Assembly: GCF_902167145.1 (NCBI RefSeq)
Contig: NC_050101.1
Location: forward strand, 131,656,990 to 131,720,989
Length of the DNA: 64,000 nucleotides
Source of the DNA: Zea mays
Lineage: Eukaryota > Streptophyta > Magnoliopsida > Poales > Poaceae
Direction of reading: 5' to 3'
Numbering within the stretch: the first letter of the stretch is position 1; each line of letters opens with the position of its first letter. The position numbers were made by a program, and so were the translations under genes. Positions 1-11,048 of this stretch are shown here, one piece after another. Below the pieces are notes generated by a model. It was not told where the DNA came from. It was given only the letters and a program-made list of their open reading frames with translations, and did no database searches.

Positions 1-169
1 TGCAGAGCTTACAGCGAAAAGTCAACGCTGATTCCGCCAAAAGTAAAGGCGAAGAAGCTCCAAAGTCGTTCCTAAGGGAATGCAGAGCTTACAGCGAAAA
101 GTCAACGCTGATTCCGCCAAAAGTAAAGGCGAAGAAGCTCCAAAGTCGTTCCTAAGGGAATGCAGAGCT
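1..169 (+). repeat. Tandem 80-bp minisatellite in element A
   Basis: Two identical 80-bp units lie at 1-80 and 81-160, followed by the first 9 bases of a third. Related units occur in the reverse orientation at about 9016-9155, in element B. Relative to each element's own direction the repeats point the same way and lie between gag and the antisense gene. This indicates that A and B are related families with the same layout. The array probably continues left of the window. Confidence 0.9.
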
Positions 170-612
170 GAGGTGCGATTGTTTTTAATGGCTATGAATA
201 TGGCTTCGGATACGTGTTTAGCCATTCATTTGCACATCGCATTACATCATAGCATTTGCATTCATAAACATTCATCTAGGCATCTGTAGGATAATCATCT
301 TCATGGCATAAATGGTTGCTTCGGCAAAAAGAGGAAAAAGAAGGGGAAGAAAGAGCTTCGTGTACAAAAAGGAAAGCTTCGGAAAAAAGGAAAAATATTG
401 TTTTTTATGCTTTGCGGCGTACGAAAAGAAGGGAAGGTGTTTTTTCGCCTTCGGCTCAAAAGAAAATTTCGTCCACATCAAAGCATTTCTCATACATCAA
501 TGGAAGGATAAGGATATATAACAAGGTATGAATAGAAGTTATCTCAAAAGTTTTAGTTACATTTACAAAAGTTATCTCAAAAGTTTCTCAAGTACTGTCT
601 ACAGTCTACTAT
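161..612. other. Spacer of element A, no gene seen
   Basis: This AT-rich, low-complexity stretch contains short motifs shared with 8640-8880 of element B, seen as its reverse complement (for example the purine-rich tract with GGAAGGTGTTTTTTCGCC). Short open frames here overlap in both strands and show no domain. It lies downstream of the 3' end of the antisense gene. Confidence 0.6.
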
Positions 613-3550
613 CTAATCTCCAAGGAGCTTCGGCTTCGGCGTCATTTTTTGAGCTTTGGCTTCAGCTTCGTCATCCTATAAGATTAAGGTCGTTGTAAGT
701 CAAAATCAAGCTTACAGGAAGAGGTAAGCACAAGGTATGGTTTCTTACTGGTTCAAGGTGGCTACGAGCTTCGTCTCCAGCCTTTTCTCGCCCACCTTTT
801 GTCCATATCATTTTTACAAATCTATTCGAGATACTCCGGGCGAGATCAGGAATGTCATCCAGGATTGATGGTGATAAAGTGAAATTTGGCCTATTGACAA
901 TCTTTGCATGATCGCAGCCAGCCTTCAGGAAAGCTGCAGCAGTGCCTCGAGAAGCCACCCAGGCACAGAAGTCACCATGCCCAGCTATGACTTCGTCGAG
1001 CTCGTCAATCTCCCCCTCAATATGTTCGAAGGTTTTCGGTAGGTCTTCAGTTGAGGGGGTGAATTTTTCACTACTAGCTCCAACTGAGTAAAAAATCTTT
1101 CTTAAGCGTTGAATGCATTTGTTGCTAAATTCCAGACATTTTTCTTGAAGGCTTGTCAATAGTTTTCTCAAATCTGAATTTTGTTGAGCTTCGGCTTCAA
1201 GTCTTGCATTAAGCTCTAGCTTTTCTCGCTCGAATTGTTCAGACTGGCGGAGAAGCTTCGTGTTTAGTTCTGTTATTTTTGCTTCAGCTTCCGCCAATAA
1301 ACCTTCGGCTGCCTGGAGCTCAAAGTTCTTTTTCTCAATAACATCCGATTGCTCCTTTATTCTGCTCTCTAAATTTTCAATCATAACTTCGTGCTTCTTA
1401 TCTTCAAAATCTTGCTGCATTTGCAAGGCTTTGCTCAACAGCATACTCTGCACGAAAACAACCTTCGTCAGACATGTTTTATTATTAGAAACAATAAAGT
1501 TAAGGGACAAGTAGTTCACCTTGAAGTTGGAATAAAATAAACTACCAACGACATGTTGTCGTCGGTAGCGGCTGATGTCTGTTTCTAGCTTCGGGAAGCC
1601 GATACTTTTGGACAGAGTACTGATAATTTTGGCTCCTGTTTGATCTCGAATACAATCTAATTTCTCATCATCAACGCCTCCGAAGAGGAGTGCCCCAGGT
1701 TTGTATCCACAGGATTTGGCATACTATCTAAGCTCTTCTATTTCAGCTTTTGATAGTTGTTCTCCAACTAAATTCTGAAACATGAAGGTCTCGTTCTCTG
1801 AAGCTTCATCAGCAATTTCTTTTCCTTTTCCCAACGCTGCGGTCATGGCCTCTTCGGCGGCGGTGGTAGCTTCTTCCGCAGCCATGTCTAGCAGTATTTG
1901 GTCAATGTGTTCAATTGTGCTCTCCAGGTTCAAACCTTCAGCTGAGGCAGCTTCGGCACCTGCGGCCTCCGAAGGTGCAATTTCAATATCTGTCTCCTCT
2001 GCGGCCGCTGGTGTTTTCTGGGCTGAAGCTCTTGGCGGCGTCTTGTCAATTACCTCAGTCACGGTAATAATTCTTTGTTTCTTTGCCTTGATTGTTTTCT
2101 TCGATTTTTCGGGCTCCTTGTCCTTCTGAAAAAACTTTGTCAGTTGAGGGCCCAGTGGACTTAGCTTCGCAGGTAAGGATTCAGTCATTACCTTCAGAAT
2201 TTCCTCAATGACAGCTGCAGAAGGTGATGCGGGGGTTTCTTCTGCTTCGGATATTTGTTGCTTCGGAGAAGAAGTTTTCCTCTTTTTCGGAATTTTCTTC
2301 TTTACTGGTTCTTTTTCTTCATTCATGGTCTCAGTTATCCTTTTTCTTTTTTGGCCCCCAACACCTTTGTTCAGATTTTCATAATCAGGATAATCGAAGC
2401 CCAAGGCGTCCAACACTCGATTTAGCCTTCGCTTCGGACGGGTGCCGAAGGCTGCGGTCATCAACTGATCTTCTTTTTTAGAATAATTGCCAAGTATTTC
2501 ATTGCACATCGCTTCAATCGTTTCCAACCACTCTTGGCAAGGTGCTTTAAAGTATTTCTTAAACTTGAAGTAGTAAGGTAAACGTACAAGTTCACCTTCT
2601 TTCTTCTCCCCTTGTAGCTTCGGCATTTCCCATTCTTTTAAACTGGGAAAAACTTTGAAAGCTAAGAACTCTTGAACCAAGTCCCTTGTGCTGATATGCT
2701 CTGCAATAATTCTGAATTCACTCATTGCTTGTTGTGTTGGACCTTCGGGTGTCATGTTGCAGCGAGGTCGGGTTTCTCCGAAGATTAATTCAAGTGGACT
2801 TTGTACAAGCTTTTCCTTATCGTCATCAACTTTGACATAGAACCACTCAGATTTCCAGCCTGCTGCCCATTTGCTTCGGTAGCTAATTACAGGAAACTTA
2901 GTAGTTTTCCGATAGGCGAAGTTGTAACAACCAAAATTATCGTGCAGTCCATCCCTTCTAGCCTTCGTTTGATAATGCAACTCGTGAACCCGGCAAAAGC
3001 TGTCCGCAAATGGTTCCACTACTTGGCTTCGGAGTGCCCAGATATAAACAATAAGTCTAACAATAGCGTTGGGGGTCAGCTGGTGAAAATAAATACCGAA
3101 CCTCTTCAGTACCTCTGCAATAATCCCATGTAGGGGGAACCTTAATCCAGCTTTTAGAAAGCTTTTGAAAATAACAATTTCATCCTTCTCCGGCTTTGGG
3201 GTAGTCTCTTCTCCCCCGAAGCGCAATAGCTTCTTCTGATTTTCAGTAAAAAAGCCCAATTTTACCATCTTGGACAGATCAGCTTTCGAAACAGTAGATT
3301 TCCCGAAGTCCAAGTGGCTGGGTTTGCTTGGCATGGCAATGCGATAATCATCTTCAGAATCAGTTTCCTCTATATCTTCTTCTTCTGCTTCAGCGATTGT
3401 TTGTTCTGCTTGTTCTGCATCATCTTGAGGAATTTTTTCCGAAATCACCAGCCCGGATCGTTGCATAGCTTCGGAGATGGGAACAGTCTCCGAAGCTTCA
3501 GTCTCGTCCCCCTCACGCTCAACCCTGGCAGTAGAACGCACTCTGGCCAT
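613..3550 (-). pseudogene. Antisense spliced gene of element A (PF04195-like), one internal stop
   Basis: This is the homologue of the antisense gene in element B, on the strand opposite to its host retrotransposon. Inferred exons are 3550-1520, 1447-749 and 675-613, with introns of 72 and 73 bp that begin GT and end AG (AAG|GTGAAC...GTGCAG|AGT; CCA|GTAAGA...TTATAG|GAT). Intron 1 is at the same protein position and phase as in B. The protein has an acidic N-terminus, a conserved block of about 300 residues (residues about 95-380, with ...FKSFLKAGLRFPL... and ...LHQLTP-like motifs) matching the Pfam family named 'putative gypsy type transposon' (PF04195), basic KRKR and KKRK stretches suggesting nuclear import, and a coiled-coil second exon. 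A TAG at 1726-1724 interrupts exon 1 after 608 codons. The frame then continues in alignment with B to the splice site, so the break looks recent. The biochemical function is unknown. Confidence 0.8.
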
Positions 3551-3970
3551 TTAATTATGAACTTGTGGAACGTTAATACTTTCTTCCTCCGAAGCAGGTA
3601 TCAAGCTGGAGCTTCGTTCGATTCCGACAGACAAGCTTCGGCGACGGTTAAAAATTTTGGCAGCAAAACAGTGCAAATAGCAATGAATGCTGTGGTAACT
3701 TCACACCTACTCGTCTCTTTATATAGTGCTGCAGGTAAGAAGGCGAAGCGCCAGGATTTTTACACCAGGCGGACACCCGCTCGCACTCGCTGCGCGGTGG
3801 ACCGCAGAGACCGAACAGTAGCTCTGAAAGGCGGGGCCGCTACACGCTGAGAAATTGAATCGTTTCTCGACAACGAGCTCAGGGAAGGTATTTTTTAGAC
3901 CTTCGGCGCTCCGAAGCTTAAGAGACTTTTTTCACGGATCAAGCTCGTTACGAAAAACGATCTAGCACCG
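3551..3970. other. 5' region of the antisense gene, between it and the LTR of A
   Basis: This holds the predicted 5' leader and promoter of the antisense gene, and then GC-richer sequence leading to the polypurine tract. No other coding feature is supported. Confidence 0.5.
3717..3726 (-). promoter_or_regulatory. TATA box of the antisense gene in A
   Basis: On the minus strand the sequence reads CTATATAAAG, about 167 bp upstream of the ATG at 3550. The matching gene in B also has a TATA box, 134 bp upstream of its ATG. This supports an independent promoter. The box is predicted from sequence only. Confidence 0.6.
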
Positions 3971-3983
3971 CGAAAGGGGCTAC
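3971..3983 (+). other. Polypurine tract of element A
   Basis: CGAAAGGGGCTAC directly precedes the TGTTGGG start of the 3' LTR. This is the usual position of the plus-strand priming site, and it fixes element A as reading on the plus strand. Confidence 0.7.
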
Positions 3984-4567
3984 TGTTGGGCCTGTGCTTC
4001 GTCGCCGAAGGTCTTTTAGGAAGAAGCAACCTTCGGCTGAAGCTCTTTGTGTAAGATGGTCGAAGGTTCCTCTTCATGAAGCTTCGGTATTACAAACCGA
4101 CTTAAAGATAGAATGACCTTTTAGTCCATAAAGGTCTGAGTCAATGTTGTAAACTTTCATAAGGGGCATACTTGTAATCTCTCACAGGCTGCGCCCTGTG
4201 CCTATAAATAGTGAACAGTATTCCTCTACTGTTCACGGATTCCAGTATCTGCAATCGCATTATTCGGAAACCAATCTTTGCCAAGGCAGATGTATAACTG
4301 TATTCAATTTAATATGCTGAATAAATGCAATATGGTTCATTTATGATTTGTTTACCTTCGATACTCTATATTTTATGATATTTTATACAATCTATTAAAC
4401 TGCAATCACGAAGATTTAACCTTCGTAATCATATTGTCTCAAACCTTCGTCCAAGGTCCATTAATCCCTAAAGGAATAATGCCCTTTGTTGGACGAAGGG
4501 CATCAGCATTTAACACTTTATGTTGCCTTGTTCTTAATTCATAGCATTTGAGAACAAGTCCCCAACA
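3984..4567 (+). mobile_element. 3' LTR of element A (Ty3/gypsy, Tat type)
   Basis: The 584-bp LTR starts TGTTGGG and ends CCCCAACA, preceded by a polypurine tract. It contains a TATA box (CCTATAAATAG, about 4201-4211) and a core resembling the promoter of LTR B, so A and B are related but distinct families. Directly after its last base the sequence continues as LTR B from the base equivalent to 11272, so A is inserted inside the B LTR. The expected target duplication is ATTTC (4568-4572). The left copy is outside the window. Confidence 0.88.
4201..4211 (+). promoter_or_regulatory. TATA box of LTR A
   Basis: CCTATAAATAG lies inside the LTR, followed about 10 bp later by a conserved GAACAGTA motif also found in LTR B. 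It probably drives element transcription. Confidence 0.6.
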
Positions 4568-5038
4568 ATTTCCATTTTTTTATGATGGGAAAATAGAAAT
4601 GATATCAAATTACAAATGTACCTTCAGCTCGTGAGAAGGTAAAAGTACAAGTGTGACGCAAAAGCCAATGTCGAATCCGCGTGAATAGTACAGGGATACT
4701 GTTCACCTATTTATAGGCACGGGTCGCAGCCCATGGAAAATTACAATAATGCCCTTTACATTTATCAATAACCCTATAGTAATTCTTCGAGGTCTAGTTT
4801 GGCTTTTCATCTTTAAGTCGGTTTCCCCTTCCCGCCGTGATGCCGAAGCTCTTCTGCGTATAGCTTTGTGATCATCTTATCCTTCGTCATGATCGCCGTC
4901 CCAGTCAAGCTTCGTCTTGACCATGCTTCTGTATTCCCGCGACCTGATTCCTGATTCTGAAGATACCTCCTCGTATACTTAGAAAACATTGTTAAATCAC
5001 GTTTTTTGAGGACCTTCGGAAGCCGAAGGCCCCCAACA
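4568..5038 (-). mobile_element. 3' LTR of element B (Zeon-like), truncated by insertion of A
   Basis: This 471-bp piece matches the 5' LTR at 11272-11741 with three transitions and one T-run indel by eye. On the minus strand it starts TGTTGGGGGCCTTCGG, the terminus recalled for the maize Zeon/Cinful group. The remaining 223 bp, equivalent to 11049-11271, must lie left of the window beyond element A. A TATA box (CCTATAAATAG on minus) is at 4707-4717. Confidence 0.9.
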
Positions 5039-5050
5039 GTTGCCCCTCGC
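5039..5050 (-). other. Polypurine tract of element B
   Basis: On the minus strand GCGAGGGGCAAC directly precedes the LTR start. This marks the 3' LTR of B and its minus-strand direction. Confidence 0.7.
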
Positions 5051-5193
5051 AATATTAATTTGCTGGAATGATAAATTTATATTGCGGCATGGACGAAGGC
5101 TTTGAGCCGAAGGTCCAAAAAAACACCTTCCCTTTGCTAGAATAGCAACAGTCTTTGACAAGCGGGACCCTCCAGTTTTCGACATAATGGGTG

Positions 5194-5201
5194 TATAAAT
5201 A
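5194..5201 (+). promoter_or_regulatory. TATA box of the antisense gene in B
   Basis: TATAAATA lies about 134 bp before the ATG at 5335, in the direction opposite to the retrotransposon. It lies outside the LTR, just inside the element body. The gene in A has a similarly placed box. Confidence 0.65.
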
Positions 5202-5334
5202 GGGGCTCACCACAAATTTTTTAGCACGCTCTCTTGCCATCTGTTTTGCCTGCTCAAATAGTTTTCTGCCCACAAATATTTGGTTGCCTCCCTAGTTTTA
5301 AGCTTCGGAAGCGAAAGGCAAGAATTCCGAAGGG

Positions 5335-8300
5335 ATGTCTGAGGAGAAGAAGGTTGCTGCCGAAATGAAGTTGAGTCTTTCTGAAGAGATGCATCTGGGT
5401 TTTCTTCGATCTATGTCGAAGACTAATACAGAAAAGATCACTAAAGAAATTTTGGAAGGTTTATCTGAAGATACTGGTGATAGCGACAGTTATGATGCGG
5501 ATAGTGGTGGTGAAGACTCCGAAGATCGACCTTGGCGGCCAAGCCATGCGGTTTTCGGCAAATCAAGTATTAAAGAAAATCATCTTGTCAACATGAGGGG
5601 AAGATATTTCCGGGATTTGTCTATTGTAAGGGCCGACGAAGGAGAGAAAACTTGCCCAACTCCTGAGGAAAATGAAGTCGTAGTATTTCGAAGCTTCTTG
5701 AAAGCTGGACTACGATTTCCCCTGAGCCGTTTTGTTGTAGAGGTGCTGAAGATATTTGAAATCCATCTTCACCAACTTACCCCCAAAGCAATCATAAGGA
5801 TGAATATCTTTGTGTGGGCTATGAGGAGCCAAGGCTTGGAACCTGATGCAAAAAACTTTTGCAACATGCACGAATTGTTATACGAGACAAAACCCTGGGG
5901 TAAGGAACAATATCACAACAACTTTGGCTGCTACAGCTTCGGCTCTCGGGCTGGGTCAAGCTGCCCAGTGCCGACCTTTCAAAAGAGATGGCCTGGCGAC
6001 TGGATGACGGAATGGTTTTACGTGAAAAATGACTTGAAATCTCGAGAGGATATAAAGAAGATCATTATGTATCCCATCTGGCAACGCTTTGGCCTGCGAA
6101 GGCCGAAGGTGGAAATGAATGAAGCAGCCGAAGAATGCCAGAGAGCCTTCGGAGTTGTTTGCTCTTTTATTGGTACAAGGGATTTAACTCAAGAACACAT
6201 TGCCTTCATAGTGTGGCCCCTTGCAGATAATTGGGAAATGCCGAAAGAAACTGTTAAAGAAACTGACGAAGGTGGGCTAGTCCGGTTGAAGTATACATTC
6301 AAGTACGGAGACAAGTTTGTTGAACCAGATGATGATTGGTTAAAGAGTATTGAGACTGTAAGTGATGAATTGCTTGGGGTATATTCGAAGGCCGAGGACA
6401 CTGCATTGTCAGCGGCCTTCGGAGGCCGAAAAAAGAAAAGACTTAACCGAGTGTTTGATGCAGTCGGGTTTGTCTACCCCGACTATCGCTATCCAATACG
6501 GGGGCAAAAAAGAAAAGGCACAACTTCTGCGAAAGAAACAACTGCAGCTATTTCTAGCGAGCCAGCGCCGAAGAGAAAAAGGATAAAAGTTCTTACACAC
6601 CGGCCACACTATATTGAACCAGCCACGGTGCCTGAGTTCACCGGTGAGACCTCTTCGGCCACCGAGGTTACAGAGCCAACCCTGTTGCCAGAAGTCACAG
6701 AAATGGCCGAAGTGCCAGGGACAAAAAAGATGGAAGAACCAAAGACGGAAGAAGCGAAAGCATCAGCTGAGGGAGTGAAAATATCAGAAATTTTAAGTCC
6801 TTCGGAAGAAGTTGAAGCAGCAAAAATTAAAAAGGGGCCAACAGTGACCCCAAAAAGAAAAAGAATGGTCAATGTATTAGATGTTTTAGAAACAATTAAA
6901 CTTCCAAGCACAACCCCAAAGAAGACTGCTGAAACTTCTGAGGCGCTTGCTGAAGTATCCGTTGCTAAGGCTCCGAAGCAACAGACTGTAGTTGAAACTG
7001 GGCCTTCAAAACCAACCAAGGTAATACCTTTGGAAGCAGAAGAAGCAAAAATTGAAAAGGCAACTGAAGAAATAAAAATGTCAGAGCCTATTTTGGTCGA
7101 AGAAATTGATACTGCTGTCCCCGAAGCATCTTCCAAAATATATGACTATATCGTGCGACATGCTTCGGGGAAAAAGTTGTCAGAAGAAGAAATTCTTGAA
7201 GCTAACCATTATGCCAAAGAATTGAAATATCCGAAGGGGGCACTAGTGTTCAATGGGACGAACGAAGAAGATTTCCTATACTGCCTCCCAGACAACAAAG
7301 AATTATCTGTCTGTCGGGAGATGACTAGAAGTATGAGGTTTTCGAAGCTCAAAGCCGGCTTATGTGCTATGACGAAAGAAGATCTCGCAGATAGTCTTGC
7401 GTATAATAGCCTGAAGGTATGGGAATTAGACGTTTGGAAATTTTATAATTCGTAACTCATTCTTTTATTCTTATACGAACTCTTTTTCATATAGGGTTTG
7501 ATTCTAAGCAACGCATTGAGAGCACAAAAGAGCGCCGAAGACGAGAGCTATGAAACTGCGTTCAACAATCTACGATCAGAAGTTATTAAACTGAGAAACG
7601 AAGCTCTGGAAAAAGATAAAATTCTGCTTACATTGGTAGACAAGGTAAAAAAGGACGAAGCTGCTTCAAAGGCCCAGGTCGAAGTTCAAAAACGTGAAAT
7701 TAAATATCTTCAGAAACAGCTAGCTAGAGCTAAAGAAGAACGTATACTTGAAGAGACAAAACGAGAGCTTAGTGACCAATTGGCCAATCATTTGGAGATA
7801 AGTGTTAAAGAGCTTCGTGCATCCCAGAGGAAATGTTATGTTAAATCCATAGAGTGCGTCAAAAAGATAAAATCTAGCTTCGCCAGCGTTGGCGCGTTCT
7901 CTAGTGAAGAGAATTTTTCAAGAGGCAATCCTGAAGGTCCAATGGAATGGATCAGTCACGAAGCAGAGGCCTTCGAGGAAATTTTGAACAGCCGCGGCGA
8001 CATCTGCGCTTTTTCGGGTGCTAGAGGGATTGCTACTGTTTTGGAGAAGAAAGGTTGCGAGCATGTAAAATCCTTAGCGCAGTCCGAAGCTACATTGTCC
8101 ACTGAAGACATTAAAGACCCCTCACCCGAAGCAAGCATGGTCGGCGGGAATTTTTTCACCGATATCTGGGATAACGGCGGCCGAGAATTGGCGCAAGAAA
8201 TTATTCAAATGAGTGAAAAAGGCATTCACGATGCTAGAAAAGTAGCGGAAGCTGCCGAGAAAAGTACAGAGCCCGAAGGGCGCATAGGTATTAATTAGTA

Positions 8301-8517
8301 GTTTTTATCATGCTGTAATTTTTAATTCCAGACTCTGTTCTCGGTTTGTAATAGTAATATAGTTGTATCTTTTCTTCCCTCAGAACCTGTTGAGGCATCT
8401 CCGGGCCCCCACCCGAAGGGGGACGATGAAATTAGGAAAATGGCCGAAGCCATTATGGATAAGGTTGTCAACCAACTATTGAACGAAGCTGCAGAGATAG
8501 TGCTTAAAGAGGATTGA
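5335..8517 (+). CDS. Antisense three-exon gene in element B, PF04195-like, intact
   Basis: Inferred exons are 5335-7416, 7495-8287 and 8384-8517. Donors are AAG|GTATGG and ATAG|GTATTA; acceptors are CATATAG|GG and CCTCAG|AA. Phases match (0 and 1) and the spliced frame encodes 1002 residues. The N-terminus is acidic (residues 1-65). A conserved block at about residues 65-390 corresponds to PF04195 and aligns throughout with the gene in element A. The middle region is Lys/Glu/Pro-rich with basic KRKR-type clusters. Exon 2 is a long predicted coiled coil, and exon 3 is a short acidic tail. A splice at the same place in both copies, conserved despite extensive protein divergence, argues for a real messenger. 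The gene lies opposite to gag, next to the 3' LTR, where some Tat-lineage elements carry extra reading frames. The role is unknown; chromatin or nuclear functions are guesses only. The long frame 5335-7455 results from reading into intron 1. Confidence 0.8.
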
Positions 8518-9015
8518 ATGCCATTGTAGAAACATTTGAAACGTAAAAATGTGTAATATATTGTAACTTTAAATGTAATATATAATCTATTTATAATTTA
8601 ATTCTTTACGATGCGTGAAACTTTGCATACATACCATTTTTTGAGCCTTCGGCGAAAAAACACCTTCCCTTCTTTTCATGCTTCGTGAAGAAAATCCTTT
8701 CTATATCACAAGAATTTGCTTACTTTTCTGATGAAAAATGTCCAAGCTTCGTGAAATATTTTCCGAAGCTATAAAAAAGTTTTGTGTTGCGTTTCCGAAG
8801 CTTTGTGAAAATGTAGCACGATTTTCTCTTTTCCAAAATATTCTCCGAAGACCAACACTGTATCCCCTTCTTGTTCCACATGCAATATGCTGTATGATGC
8901 TTATGTTATGCAGAATGATGTGATGATGTTATGTTATGGAAAAATGATATTTTGTGCCGCAGATTCATATTCCTGTAATAGAGCACACACACTTTTTATC
9001 TCAACGCTGACTTTT
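8518..9015. other. Spacer of element B, no gene seen
   Basis: AT-rich 3' flank of the antisense gene, with motifs shared with 330-490 of element A. Open frames here are short and show no recognisable domain. Confidence 0.5.
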
Positions 9016-9155
9016 CGCTGTAAGCCTCCCTTAGGAGCTTCTTCGCCTTTTACTTTCGGCGGAATCAAGCGTTTATTTTTCGCTGTAAGCCTCCCTTAGG
9101 AGCTTCTTCGCCTTTTACTTTCGGCGGAATCAGCGCTTATTTTTCGCTGTAGTTT
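9016..9155 (-). repeat. 64-65 bp minisatellite in element B
   Basis: Two full units (starts near 9016 and 9081) and part of a third (9145) are related to the 80-bp units at 1-160 but lack part of that unit. It sits between gag and the antisense gene, as in A. Confidence 0.85.
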
Positions 9156-9457
9156 CAAAAAACTTACTCTGCGTTCCCTTAGGAGCGACTTTTTACTGTT
9201 TCGAGGAATTTGTACTTTGTCCATTAGGACAAATGTTTGGTAATACAAAGGTCCTTCATACCACCATAAATTTGTATGCTTCGGCAAATCAAGCCTATGG
9301 AAAAAACATATTTTTATTATGGTAAAAGGCGAAAATATTACAAGGAATTGAAATTCAATAAAAGACATTTAAACTCTTCATAATTGTTCCTTATTAACAA
9401 AAGGGTAATAGTGAATGCAGAAAATGCAAAAGAACTGCTGTTGAGGTAGGATATTTG
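9156..9457. other. Gag-3' spacer of element B; no pol
   Basis: This is where protease and pol would be expected after gag, but no such coding sequence is visible between here and the antisense gene. Element B is therefore non-autonomous. Confidence 0.65.
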
Positions 9458-10975
9458 TCAATAAATGTGCTTCGACTCTGGCACAGTACTGTTGACTGTG
9501 CGAGCTTCGGACTCCTCTCTGAAATCCCTCTGAAGATGATTGTGCTGACTCCCTTCTGGCTGTTGTCCTCGCTGGGTCAGCGGTGGCGGTGGAGGTTGCT
9601 GCCAAGATGCTTGAGGTTGGCTTGCCGAAGCAACAGTAGCTGCAGGGTGGTTGCCTACATATTCTGGAATATAAGGTGAGTGATACGAAGCAGTATGCAT
9701 GACCTGCTTCGGCTGACTCTGTTGCGCTGCTGCTTCCGCTATTTCCTTCTGCTTCTGGATGGTGACATGGCACATCCTGGTAGTATGGCCCTTGTCTTCA
9801 CCACAGAATAGACAATAAATTTTCCTTGGCTGGTCTCCAAACCTTCCCCCGAAGCCCCTGGCGCCTCTGCCCCTTGGCGCTAGCGGCCGAACAGAACTCT
9901 GCTGTTGGGCCGAAGCTTGTGAAGAGTGTTGTGGCCTTTGCTGCTGGCTCCCTCGATCATCAGTTTGAGCAGAGTTATGGATTGACCTAACATGCCTTGG
10001 GTGAAATCTTCCTCCGAAGCCCCTGGTCATTTCAGAGAACCTGAATGCTTCCTCCCTTCTTTGGCGGAAGTCATTGTCAGCTCGAATGTATTCGTCCATC
10101 TTCTGGAGCAGCTTCTCCAACGTTTGTGGTGGCTTCCTGGCAAAGTACTGCGCTGATGGTCCCGGCCGAAGCCCCTTAATCATGGCCTCAATGACAATTT
10201 CATTGGGCACTGTTAGCGCTTGTGCCCTCAGGCGCAGAAACCTTCAGACATACGCCTGAAGGTACTCTTCATGGTCCTGGGTACACTGGAAGAGAGCCTG
10301 AGCGGTGACTGGCTTCGTCTGAAACCCTTGGAAGCTAGTTATCAGCATATCCTTCAATTTCTGCCAAGAAGTGATTGTCCCTGGCCGAAGAGAAGAGTAC
10401 CAAGTCTGAGCAACGCTCCTGACGGCCATGACAAAAGATTTTGCCATGACTGCCGTATTGCCACCATACGAAGATATGGTTGCCTCATAGCTCATTAGGA
10501 ATTGCTTCCGGTCTATGTGACCGTCATACATGGGGAGCTGGGGTGGCTTGTAAGACTGTGGCCATGGTGTAGCCTGCAATTCTGTTGAGAGAGGAGAAGC
10601 ATCATCAAAAGCAAAATTTCCATGATGGAAATCTTCATACCAGTCATCCTCATTGTGGAAGCCTTCCTGATGAAGCTCTCTGCGTGGAGGCCTTCGGCTC
10701 TGATCATCTTGAACAAGATGACGAACCTCTTCAGAAGCTTCGTCTATCTGTCTCTGAAGATCAGCTAGACGAGCCATCTTCTCCTTCTTGCGTTGCACCT
10801 GTTGCTGAAGGATCTCCAGGTTTTGGATCTCCTGATCCAGGTCATCCTCCGGAGGTGTTGGACTAACAGCCTTCCTCTTCTGGCTTCGGGCCTCTCTAAG
10901 AGAAAGGACATCCTGATTGGGATCCAGCGGCTGTAAAGTACCAGCCCCTGTCGCTGAAGCTTTTTTCGGCGGCAT
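9458..10975 (-). pseudogene. gag: Gag of element B, one in-frame TGA
   Basis: A 506-codon frame starts at ATG 10975 and ends at TGA 9458-9460. It has a basic, proline-rich N-terminus, a coiled coil (residues about 45-100), a retrotransposon Gag core (about 150-310, with a WYSSL...I.SW..L motif), and a zinc-knuckle-like CX2CX5HX4C near residue 390. The single defect is TGA at 10246-10244, where the sense codon was probably CGA (Arg). Otherwise the whole frame is open. Gag would form the particle that packages the RNA; with no pol here, this copy would depend on enzymes from a related full element. The protein ends in a Gln/Pro-rich tail. Confidence 0.85.
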
Positions 10976-11030
10976 GACGAAGGTGATGCTTGCCGAATGT
11001 GTTCAAGGCTCAAAAAATGGAAGTGAGTTC

Positions 11031-11048
11031 ACCGGAGGTGGGCGCCAA
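11031..11048 (-). other. Primer binding site of element B
   Basis: On the minus strand, one base after the 5' LTR, the sequence is TGGCGCCCACCTCCGGT. A TGG-start adjoining the LTR is typical of a tRNA primer site. The exact tRNA was not determined. Confidence 0.65.

Noticed and set aside
1..169. Direct repeats considered as a CRISPR-like array
   Set aside because: Units are 80 bp, adjoining and without spacers, in plant retrotransposon DNA.
7417..7494. Treating 5335-7455 and 7498-8298 as separate genes
   Set aside because: Conserved intron position with the A copy and good splice sites support a single spliced gene.
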